From: Rhodanobacteraceae bacterium | GTDB lineage: Bacteria; Acidobacteriota; Terriglobia; Terriglobales; Acidobacteriaceae | Length of the DNA stretch: 40,387 nt | Assembly (NCBI GenBank): GCA_903970285.1 | Contig: CAJCHN010000044.1 | Coordinates: forward strand, 1 to 40,387 | Reading direction: 5' to 3' | In this document: in pieces, positions 10,386 through 18,123 of the stretch | Layout of the letters: every line of letters starts with the position of its first letter | Position numbering within the stretch: the first letter of the stretch is position 1 | Made by a program: the position numbers and the translations under genes | The notes under the pieces: generated by a model | Told to the model about the DNA's origin: nothing | Databases searched by the model: none | The model's input: the letters and a program-made list of their open reading frames with translations, nothing else

Positions 10386-13300
10386 CTACTGTGCGGTCAG
10401 CACCGCGGAAGCCCCCACCGTATTCGTCAGCGTCACAGTGACGCTTTGGACGACGGCTGCGTCCACATCCAGGCTGAAGCTCTGGGTGTAGGTAAACATC
10501 GAACCGTAGGCGTCGGAAGCTGCTGTCCCGTACCAGGCCGCGAAGTCGGCGGTCACCGGCACCGTCACATCCGGGTTGGCGATGGTGTTCCCCGCCGTCG
10601 GCGTGAAGTGGAAGGTGGCGTTCACCATCTCGCGCGTGTTCGAGAAGCCGACCACGGCCACATCCAGGTTCTGTCCCGTTCTGGTTATCGTCGCAGAATC
10701 CGCCGTCGGCACCGCCGCCGCCACCGTGATCACCACCGGCGCCACGCTGGCTGGGGTCACATTCACGCCCTGCGCAGTCACGGCAGCGGTCACCGTCGCC
10801 GCCCCCGCTATCGTTCCCGTCTGCAACAGCACGGCGGGCGTCAGCGTCGAGTTTGCCGGAATGGTAAAGGTCAAGGTGCGGCCGCCGCTGGCAAATGCCA
10901 CCATCGGATCGTCGGCGAGCCCGGTCGATGCCAGCGGCGCAAACGTCAGCGTCAAGGCGCCGGCAAGCGGGTAGGGATACGGATTGACCAGCGTCAGCGT
11001 CAGCATGGGCTGCTGGTCGGAGCCGGCGGTCGATGGTCCGGAGAACACAATCTGCGGGGCTGGAAGCACCACGAAGTCCTGCGCCGCGGTAGTCGTCCCG
11101 CTCGCGGGGTCGAACACCGTGATGAGCCCCGTCCCTGCGGTCGCAAAGAAGCTCGCCGGAATGGTGGCCGAGAGCATGGTCGCGCTGCCGAACATGGAAG
11201 GAATCTGGCTGCCGTTCAACAGCACCAGGTCACCGGTGTTGAAGTTGGTGCCGGTCAAGGTCACGGTCGTTGCCGCGCTGCCTAGCATGCCGGCCGCGGG
11301 CGCGATTCCGGTCAGCGTCGGAACGCTCGCCGAAACGGTAAAGCTCTGCGAGACCGGAGTCGCCGGAGCATAGGTCGAGTTGCCGGGCTGCGACGCCTGG
11401 ATGGTCACCATGCCCGCGCCGCTCACCGTCACCATGTTGCCCGAGACGGTTGCCGGACCGGCGGTCACGGTATAAGAGACAGGCAGCCCCGACGACGCTG
11501 TCGCGGCCAGGGCGAACGGCGCCGCGCCGACGATCTGGTTCGGGATCGGCGGGAAGGTGATCGTCTGCGACACCCGTGAAACCACCAGTTGCATCGGCTG
11601 GCCCGCACTCGGCGCATACACGGAGTCGCCGCTGTACGTGGCAACGATGCTGTAGGTGCCGGCCGGCAGCCCGCTGGTGCTGAACGTGCCGGAGCCCGTC
11701 GTGCCCAGATTGATGGTGCCCAACATGGTCGGCTGCGTCACCGGCCCATCCGTGAGCGTCACCGTGCCGGTCGGCGGCGGCGAAGTCTGCATGGTGCCGG
11801 CAACCGTGGCCGAGAAGACGATCGTCTGGCCGACGGTCGGCGCTGCGGGCATGATGGTCAGGTTCACGCTGGACGGCGCAAGCGCCGCGCTGATCAGCGG
11901 AATCGCCGGCGACGTGCTCTGGCTGAAGTTCGGATCGCCCGGGTAGCTGGCGCTGACGTTGTGCGTGCCCGGCGTCCCGCCCAGGCTCACGTTCGAGATC
12001 GACGCGGTAGCCGTCTGGGTGACGCGGCTCAGCAGGATGGTCTCCGTGCCATCGCTGAAGTCCGAGATGGCGAGATCCGGATAGCCGTCGTTGTCGAAGT
12101 CGCCGACCGCCTCGCCATAGGGGAAGTTGCCGGTCGGAAAGGTCAGTTGCGGCTGGAAGGTGCCGTCGCCATTCCCCAGAAGGATGCTTTGTGTCAGTGC
12201 GGACTGCGAGGTGTTCCCGACCGAGAGATCCTGGATGCCGTCGCCGTTGAAGTCGGCGATCACGATCCCCACCGGACCTGCGCCCACCGGATAGGTGACC
12301 TGCGGCTGGAAGGTGCCGTCGCCCTTGCCCAGTAGCACGCTGATGGTGTTGTCGCTGCTGTTCGAAACCGCGAGATCGTCAATTCCGTCGCCGTTGAAGT
12401 CGCCTACCTGCACTCCCTGCGGCGCTTTCCCAACCGGGTAGGTCACCTGCGCCTGGAAGGTGCCGTCGCCGTTGCCCAGGAAGACGCCAACGGTGCCGCC
12501 AGTCTCATTCCCCACGACGACGTCCACGTTGCCGTCGCCGTTGAAGTCGCCTTCGGCGAGTGTCTGCGGTGTACCGCCGGTCGGGTAGGTGACGTAGGCC
12601 TTGAAGGTGCCGTCGCCGTTACCCAGCAGAACGCTGATGGTGTTGTCGTAGTAATCTCCCGCGACGATGTCCGCAAACCCGTCGTGATTCAGATCGAGAA
12701 CTCCCAGCCCCACCGGAGAGCCCCCGGTCGCGTACGTAACCTGCGGCTGGAAGGTCCCATCGCCGTTGCCCAGCAGGATGCTGACCGTGCCGCTCGCGGT
12801 ATTCGCAACCACCAGATCGGATTTGCCGTCAGCGTTGAAGTCAGCGACCAGCACACGCTCCGGCAGAGCTCCCACGCCGTAGGTTACCGGCGCCTGGAAG
12901 GTACCATCCCCATTGCCCAGCAGGACACTCACCGTGCCCGCGCCGTAGTTCTCGGTCACCACGTCCAGAAAGCCGTCGCCGTTGAAGTCGCCCGTCGCCA
13001 CCCCGTACGGCTCCCCCCCGGCGGCGAAGGGCGAGCCGGCCGGCTGCACCGCGGTAAATCCAGGCGCAGCCGCACCCAGCGTCGCCGTCCCCAGCAGCGG
13101 CGAATTGGCGTTGCTGGTGTCGTTGAAGGTGACCGTGCCGGTTGGACCCGCGCTGCGCAAACCAAAGCCGGCGACCGTGCCGGTGAGCGTGTAATCCCCC
13201 GCGGCGCCGGTGGAAGTCACCGTCGTCGAGGTCGGATACGTTCCGGTCACCATCACGTTTTGGCTGGCGCTGGTGCTGGATTGAAATCCGGTCACGCCCA

Positions 13301-15866
13301 GGAAGGCAGCAATGTAGCCATGCGTCCCGATGAGTCCCGCAGGCAGCTTGACCGACGCCGTCCCGGCGGAGTTCACCTGGGCCGACGCCAGGCTTAGCTC
13401 CGGCGTGCAGGTCTTCGCGGAAGCGGAGCAGAAGATGACCTGACCTGCGGTGACCGGGCCACCCAACGCGGTAAGGGTGGAGGCCGTCAACGTCACCGGC
13501 TGGCGATACACCGCGGCCGCGGGCGTGATCGTCAGCGTGGTGGTGGTCGTGGCCGCGCCGGAGGTGATAGTCACCATTTGCGGCGCGCTCGTGCTCGGCG
13601 CGTAGTTCTGGTCCCCGCTGTAGGCTGCGGTAATGCTGTGCGTGCCCGGCGCCAGGCTGGACGTGGTGTATTGCACCATGGCCGAGTAGCCGCTCAGGTA
13701 CGAGGTTCCGATGACCGTTCCATCGGTGTCGAGATACTCCACCGACCCATCCGGCAGCATGCCCACCTGCATCGTGTAGCCGATGGTGACCGAAAGCGTC
13801 ACCGGCTGTCCCTGCGTCGTGCTCCCGGGTGTGGCGCTCAGGCTGGTCGTAGTCGCCACGGCGGCATTCACGGTAATATTCTGCGCCGCGCTGGTGCTGG
13901 TCGCGAAGGTGGAGTCGCCGCTATAGACGGCGGTGATCGCGTGCATGCCGGCAGCCAGGGTGGAGGTGGTGTATTGCGCTTGTCCGCTGTACGGGTCGAG
14001 CGTCCCCATGCCGAGGACGGTGCTGCCGTCCATGAAGGTGACGCTGCCGGTCGGCGTTGAGTCGGTATCCGCCGAGGTGGTGACCATGGCGGTGAAGGTC
14101 TCCGGTGCTCCCGTGCGGATATCGTAGGCTGAAGCGGTCAGCGAGGTTGCCGTTGCCAGTCCAATCCCCTGGCCGTAGAGCGTGAAGACGTCGGTCGTTC
14201 CCGCCACGTTCAGGCTGTTGGAGGTGGAGGTGAGACTCTCCTGGTAGTTCTGGGCGGCGGGTGGTGTGAAATCGACGACATAGGTGCAGGTCTGGCCCGG
14301 CTGGATGACCAGGCCGTTGGTGCAGCCGTTGCTCGAATCCAGAGTGAATTCGGTTCCGCTGATCGCAATTCCGCTCAGAGTCAGCGGAGTATTGCCTGTA
14401 TTCGAGAGATCACTCTGGCCCGTGGTGGACGTACCCACCTGGGTGCTGAGGATGAAGTTCCCGCCAGACCGGGTAAAGATGGCCACGCTGCTGCCCGACG
14501 GCTGGGTCGTAATGATGTCTCCCTGCAGATCGACGGCCATGCCGTAATTCGTGAGGCCGCTGTAGTAGGTGACAAATTCATCGTTGGGGGAGTACAGGAT
14601 TTCGCTGTCGTCGGAGGTGCCCATGCCGGAGGAGATGTAGATCCGGCCACCGGCATCGACGGCCAGATCGTGAATCGGCCCCAGCATGGTCAAGACCGAA
14701 ATCGGCGATCCGCCTCCGGCAGGAAGCTCGGTGACCTCGCCGCTGTTGCCCGTGTCGACGTAAAAAACGTCCCCCGCACTGTCGAGCGCAATACCTGCGG
14801 GCGCGGTAATCGAGCTCGCCAGCGTCGTCTCATTGCCCTGGTTGTCGATCTTGATCAGGCGGCCGTTGCCAGTATCCGTAATGTAGACCGCGCCAGTGCC
14901 GTCAACCGCGACTCCTGTCGGCTGGAGCAGGGCGCTGGTGTTCAACACGCCCTGGATCTGATTGCCGGTGTTGAACGTGCGCACTACGTTGTTGGTCTGG
15001 TCGACCACGTAGAGAGTGTTGTTGCCGTCCACTGCGACGCCAGCGGGCGTGCCGAGATTCTGAATCGCAAGCGTGTTTTGGGAGGAAAAATTCGGCCCCA
15101 CCTGTACCACCGTGTTGGTGGACGTATCCCCGATATACAGGTTTCCATCGGGACCGACCGTCACGCTTGTCGGAGCCGCGATGTAGCTGACATAAACCGA
15201 CTCCTGCCCCAGGTCGTACCCGAACTGGGGCGCGGTGCCGACTCCATACAGAAAGGTCTCGAAATCAACGTTCCCGCTGCCATCCGAAATCTTGATCGAA
15301 TCGCGGAGAATGCCCGGATAGGCCGGAGTAAACGTGACCTGCACGCTGCAGGAGCCATCCACGCAGTTCACCTGGCCGCTGGAGAAACTTTGCCCTACTG
15401 TGACGGCCGCGGTCAGGCCGTTCGCGCCGTCAGGCTCCGGATACGTAAGGGTGATGGCGACCGGCGTTGCGCCGACCGCGACGCTGCCGAAGTTCTGCGC
15501 GTTCACCTGGGCTGCAGAGCCTGGCGGCGGTCCGTTGCCGTCCGGGCGCACACCTTTCCTCTGCGGACGCGGGGGCGGAGACCCAGCATGAGGCATCGAG
15601 CCGAGTTTCAAAGGCCGTGCCGGCTGAGGCAAGCGACTCCGGATCTGAATGGTCTCGGGACGGCGGCTTACACTTCCGTCCCGGTTCACGTGGGTCACCA
15701 TTCTGCTGCCGGTGCGTGTCTGCTGCGCGACTGCCGCGGCCGGCCTGCCGGCAAAGATCAGCACCACCAGGAGCAGCCCAAGGACTGAGGAGAACCTGCC
15801 CCGCGTGGCCCGGCGTACCGCACCCTCGAAGATCGGCGCCTTCGAGGCAGATCTGTGTTTGCCCAT
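10386..15866 (-). CDS. Giant secreted NHL / Ig-like / FG-GAP / IPT repeat protein
   Basis: 1826 aa from the ATG at 15866, which has GGAAGG 6 bases upstream; a GTG at 15902 would add 12 residues. An N-terminal signal peptide (LGLLLVVLIFAG...AVAQ) is followed by a choice-of-anchor-type segment; NHL propeller repeats (GVAVDGTGAVYITDTGNGRL and relatives); a second anchor-like segment (IQPGQTCTYVVDFTP); several Ig-like domains ending in YSGD..(Y/F)APSTS; seven FG-GAP/VCBS repeats (D-F-N-G-D-G...LLGNGDGTFQ) repeating every 147 bp between about 12080 and 13000; further Ig-like domains; and an IPT/TIG domain (LTGIAPAAGMLGS). It is likely exported and adhesive or matrix-associated. No catalytic domain or cell-wall anchor is visible. 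The DNA repeats make this region prone to copy-number change. Confidence 0.88.
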   Translation of the reverse strand: MGKHRSASKAPIFEGAVRRATRGRFSSVLGLLLVVLIFAGRPAAAVAQQTRTGSRMVTHVNRDGSVSRRPETIQIRSRLPQPARPLKLGSMPHAGSPPPRPQRKGVRPDGNGPPPGSAAQVNAQNFGSVAVGATPVAITLTYPEPDGANGLTAAVTVGQSFSSGQVNCVDGSCSVQVTFTPAYPGILRDSIKISDGSGNVDFETFLYGVGTAPQFGYDLGQESVYVSYIAAPTSVTVGPDGNLYIGDTSTNTVVQVGPNFSSQNTLAIQNLGTPAGVAVDGNNTLYVVDQTNNVVRTFNTGNQIQGVLNTSALLQPTGVAVDGTGAVYITDTGNGRLIKIDNQGNETTLASSITAPAGIALDSAGDVFYVDTGNSGEVTELPAGGGSPISVLTMLGPIHDLAVDAGGRIYISSGMGTSDDSEILYSPNDEFVTYYSGLTNYGMAVDLQGDIITTQPSGSSVAIFTRSGGNFILSTQVGTSTTGQSDLSNTGNTPLTLSGIAISGTEFTLDSSNGCTNGLVIQPGQTCTYVVDFTPPAAQNYQESLTSTSNSLNVAGTTDVFTLYGQGIGLATATSLTASAYDIRTGAPETFTAMVTTSADTDSTPTGSVTFMDGSTVLGMGTLDPYSGQAQYTTSTLAAGMHAITAVYSGDSTFATSTSAAQNITVNAAVATTTSLSATPGSTTQGQPVTLSVTIGYTMQVGMLPDGSVEYLDTDGTVIGTSYLSGYSAMVQYTTSSLAPGTHSITAAYSGDQNYAPSTSAPQMVTITSGAATTTTTLTITPAAAVYRQPVTLTASTLTALGGPVTAGQVIFCSASAKTCTPELSLASAQVNSAGTASVKLPAGLIGTHGYIAAFLGVTGFQSSTSASQNVMVTGTYPTSTTVTSTGAAGDYTLTGTVAGFGLRSAGPTGTVTFNDTSNANSPLLGTATLGAAAPGFTAVQPAGSPFAAGGEPYGVATGDFNGDGFLDVVTENYGAGTVSVLLGNGDGTFQAPVTYGVGALPERVLVADFNADGKSDLVVANTASGTVSILLGNGDGTFQPQVTYATGGSPVGLGVLDLNHDGFADIVAGDYYDNTISVLLGNGDGTFKAYVTYPTGGTPQTLAEGDFNGDGNVDVVVGNETGGTVGVFLGNGDGTFQAQVTYPVGKAPQGVQVGDFNGDGIDDLAVSNSSDNTISVLLGKGDGTFQPQVTYPVGAGPVGIVIADFNGDGIQDLSVGNTSQSALTQSILLGNGDGTFQPQLTFPTGNFPYGEAVGDFDNDGYPDLAISDFSDGTETILLSRVTQTATASISNVSLGGTPGTHNVSASYPGDPNFSQSTSPAIPLISAALAPSSVNLTIMPAAPTVGQTIVFSATVAGTMQTSPPPTGTVTLTDGPVTQPTMLGTINLGTTGSGTFSTSGLPAGTYSIVATYSGDSVYAPSAGQPMQLVVSRVSQTITFPPIPNQIVGAAPFALAATASSGLPVSYTVTAGPATVSGNMVTVSGAGMVTIQASQPGNSTYAPATPVSQSFTVSASVPTLTGIAPAAGMLGSAATTVTLTGTNFNTGDLVLLNGSQIPSMFGSATMLSATIPASFFATAGTGLITVFDPASGTTTAAQDFVVLPAPQIVFSGPSTAGSDQQPMLTLTLVNPYPYPLAGALTLTFAPLASTGLADDPMVAFASGGRTLTFTIPANSTLTPAVLLQTGTIAGAATVTAAVTAQGVNVTPASVAPVVITVAAAVPTADSATITRTGQNLDVAVVGFSNTREMVNATFHFTPTAGNTIANPDVTVPVTADFAAWYGTAASDAYGSMFTYTQSFSLDVDAAVVQSVTVTLTNTVGASAVLTAQ
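11940..13060 (-). repeat. Seven tandem 147-bp repeats encoding FG-GAP units
   Basis: The motif complementary to GACTTCAACGGCGACGG recurs at near-constant spacing; two copies at 12385 and 12532 are exactly 147 bases apart. Each unit codes for a calcium-binding-like DFNGDG loop plus LLGNGDGTFQ. It lies inside the giant secreted protein gene. Confidence 0.75.
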
Positions 15867-16187
15867 GGAACCTTCCAACCCCAGGCGGCCCGCCGCTTCC
15901 ACTCACGATCGCGCTCATCGTAAGAGGAGAACGGATTCGTAATCAGGCCGGTGGCTGGAATTCTGGTCCACCCGCGATCCGATGTAAAGCAAATTGTTGC
16001 CGGGCGCGATCGATGTCCGCTCCTGCCCCGTGAAGTCCTCTCCTGTCGAGCCAGGGCGAATGCAATCCCTGCCAGGAGAACATCATGATTCAGCCACTTG
16101 CATCCCGGCTGCCCAGCCTGCATTGCCTGCCTTGCGGGTATCTGCCAACACATCGGGAGCGATGGAGAGCCCAGCCCCGGCAGCGGA
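15867..16187. other. Gap between araA and the giant protein gene
   Basis: 321 bases with no gene I can support. It must hold the start signals of the giant protein gene and the end of araA transcription, but no clear promoter hexamers or terminator stood out. Confidence 0.4.
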
Positions 16188-17663
16188 TCAGGAGTACGCT
16201 TGCTCTTCCCACCGCAGCATCTGCCGGAACTCCCGCAGCCTGGTCTCGCTGTCGATGACGATCAACTCCACCCCTGCGATCTCGGCGAAGTCCGCCAGAT
16301 GCTCCGTCGTCAGCGCCTGGCTGAAGCCCGTATGGTGCGCGCCGCCCGCATAGATCCAGGCCGCGGCCGCAACCTTCAGGCTCGGCTTGGGCAGCCACAC
16401 CGCGCGCGCGACCGGCAGCTTCGGCAGGCTCTGTTCGGGCTGGATCACGTCGACTTCGTTCACGATCAGGCGGAAGCGGTTGCCCATGTCCACCAGCGAA
16501 GCCACCACCGCCGGCCCGCTGGGCGCGGTAAACACCAGCCGCACCGGGTCCGCCTTGCCGCCGATACCCAGCGCATGCACTTCAAGCGACGGACGATCCG
16601 CCGCAATGCTCGGGCAGATCTCGAGCATGTGCGAGCCCAGCACCTTCGGCTGACCGCTGAAATCGTAGGTGTAATCCTCCATGAACGACGTGCCGCCCGG
16701 CAGACCGTGCGCCATCACCTTCATCGTCCGCACCAGTGCCGCCGTCTTCCAGTCTCCTTCGCCGGCGAAGCCGTATCCGGCCGCCATCAGCCGCTGCACC
16801 GCGATGCCCGGCAGCTGGTCGAGCCCATGCAGGTCCTGGAACGTATCGGTGAAAGCTCCGAATCCCCCCTCGCTGAGAAAGGCGGTCAGCCCGAGTTCGA
16901 TGCGTGCCGCCACCTGCAGCGCGTCGTCGCGATCGTGCCCCGGCGCTATGGTGTAGGTGTCGCGATATTCCGCCACCAGCTTCGCCACCTCGGCGTCCGA
17001 GAACTGAAGCATGCGCTCCGCCAGGTCGCCCACCCCGTACCCGTTCACGCTGTAGCCCAGTTCGATCTCGGCCGCGACTTTATCGCCTTCCGTCACGGCG
17101 ACGTCGCGCATGTTGTCGCCAAAACGCGCCACCTTCAGGTTCTGCGATTCGTGCCACCCGGCCGCCGCGCGCGCCCACGCCGCAATCTCCCGGATCGTCT
17201 CTTCATCCTGCCAGAATCCGACCACCACCTTGCGCGCCAATCCTAGCCGCGCCGTCATGAAACCGAACTCGCGATCGCCGTGCGCCGCCTGGTTCAGGTT
17301 CATGAAGTCCATGTCGATGGTTGCCCACGGCAGCGCGCGATTCGATTGCGTATGCAGATGCAGCAGCGGCCGCGCCAGCGAGTTCAACCCCGCGATCCAC
17401 ATCTTCGCTGGAGAAAACGTATGCATCCACAGCACCAGGCCAATGCAGTCTTCCGCATTGTTGGCCTCGCGGCACAGGCGCCGGATCTCGTCCGCCGTGG
17501 TCATCACCGGCTTGGCCACGATGCGGAACGGGAGCGTGGGGTCGGCATCGAGCGATGCCGCGATCTGCCGCGCATTCTGCGCCACCTGCGTCAGCGCTTC
17601 GGCGCCGTAAAGGTGCTGGCTGCCGGTGACAAACCACACTTCCAGGCTACGGAAATCCATCAT
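16188..17663 (-). CDS. araA: L-arabinose isomerase
   Basis: A 491-aa cytoplasmic enzyme that converts L-arabinose to L-ribulose using Mn2+. The whole length aligns with AraA: N-terminal [42 protein letters not shown], and the metal-site residues E302 (AGEGDWK), E329 ([10 protein letters not shown]), H345 (LGSHMLE) and the GGAHH pair near 443-444. Length is normal for the family (about 500). Two ATGs are adjacent (17663 and 17660), with AGAGG/AGGATG just upstream. It is divergent from the GH43 lipoprotein gene. The promoter and a palindromic operator directly precede it. araB is 6 kb away, separated by the GH43 gene and an IS1595-type element. Confidence 0.97.
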   Translation of the reverse strand: MMDFRSLEVWFVTGSQHLYGAEALTQVAQNARQIAASLDADPTLPFRIVAKPVMTTADEIRRLCREANNAEDCIGLVLWMHTFSPAKMWIAGLNSLARPLLHLHTQSNRALPWATIDMDFMNLNQAAHGDREFGFMTARLGLARKVVVGFWQDEETIREIAAWARAAAGWHESQNLKVARFGDNMRDVAVTEGDKVAAEIELGYSVNGYGVGDLAERMLQFSDAEVAKLVAEYRDTYTIAPGHDRDDALQVAARIELGLTAFLSEGGFGAFTDTFQDLHGLDQLPGIAVQRLMAAGYGFAGEGDWKTAALVRTMKVMAHGLPGGTSFMEDYTYDFSGQPKVLGSHMLEICPSIAADRPSLEVHALGIGGKADPVRLVFTAPSGPAVVASLVDMGNRFRLIVNEVDVIQPEQSLPKLPVARAVWLPKPSLKVAAAAWIYAGGAHHTGFSQALTTEHLADFAEIAGVELIVIDSETRLREFRQMLRWEEQAYS

Positions 17664-17691
17664 CGTATCATCCTCTGTGAGGGATTTAGCG

Positions 17692-17703
17692 GAAAACGTT
17701 TTC
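17692..17703 (-). promoter_or_regulatory. LacI-type operator in front of araA
   Basis: GAAAACGTTTTC is a perfect 12-bp palindrome with the central CG typical of LacI-family sites. It lies 12 bases downstream of the araA -10 box, close to the likely transcription start, where a bound repressor would block transcription. Confidence 0.75.
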
Positions 17704-17714
17704 TAAACTCCCAC

Positions 17715-17743
17715 ACGGTACAAGCGGCAAACGCCGATGTCAA
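17715..17743 (-). promoter_or_regulatory. araA promoter
   Basis: On the minus strand TTGACA (17743-17738) and TACCGT (17720-17715) are separated by 17 bases. The -35 box is perfect and the -10 box is weak. Confidence 0.55.
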
Positions 17744-17858
17744 CCAGCATCGCACGGAAGTTGCCCCCAGCCTCTCAGGATCCTGCCGCGCGTGCAAAGG
17801 CGGTGGTGCGGGAAAGTCGCCTTGCGCCCTTCCGAATCGCCACCGGAGATGCCGCTTC

Positions 17859-17872
17859 AGAAAACATTTCCC
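17859..17872. promoter_or_regulatory. Weak operator-like site
   Basis: AGAAAACATTTCCC resembles the locus operator with one mismatch at the centre. It lies mid-way in the araA-GH43 divergent gap, so it may be an auxiliary site. Confidence 0.35.
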
Positions 17873-17920
17873 GGAGCACCCGCCAACTTGCCCAGGGAAA
17901 CCGCGGCGGGAAAAAAGTTC

Positions 17921-17950
17921 TTGCTTCTCTTTGCTGCAACTGGATATAGT
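17921..17950 (+). promoter_or_regulatory. Candidate promoter of the GH43 lipoprotein gene
   Basis: TTGCTT (17921-17926) and TATAGT (17945-17950) are separated by 18 bases. It would give a leader of about 165 bases that contains the operator at 18078. Confidence 0.35.
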
Positions 17951-18077
17951 TCCCGCGCTGAGAGTGCACTCCATCGGACGGATGCAGACCGGTCTTGCCG
18001 CAGGCGTCCGCGAGGGCCGGGTGAAAGCAAGCCATTCGCTTCCTGGAAGAGTAGGTGTGGATCGCTCGGCGATTTGA

Positions 18078-18092
18078 GTATACGTTTTCCTA
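18078..18092 (+). promoter_or_regulatory. Operator-like half-palindrome before the GH43 lipoprotein gene
   Basis: AGTATACGTTTTCCT carries one good half (CGTTTTCC) of the locus operator and a degenerate other half. It is about 32 bases upstream of the start codon. Confidence 0.45.
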
Positions 18093-18123
18093 AACTACGG
18101 CTTCCAGCCAAGGGGATCCCACC

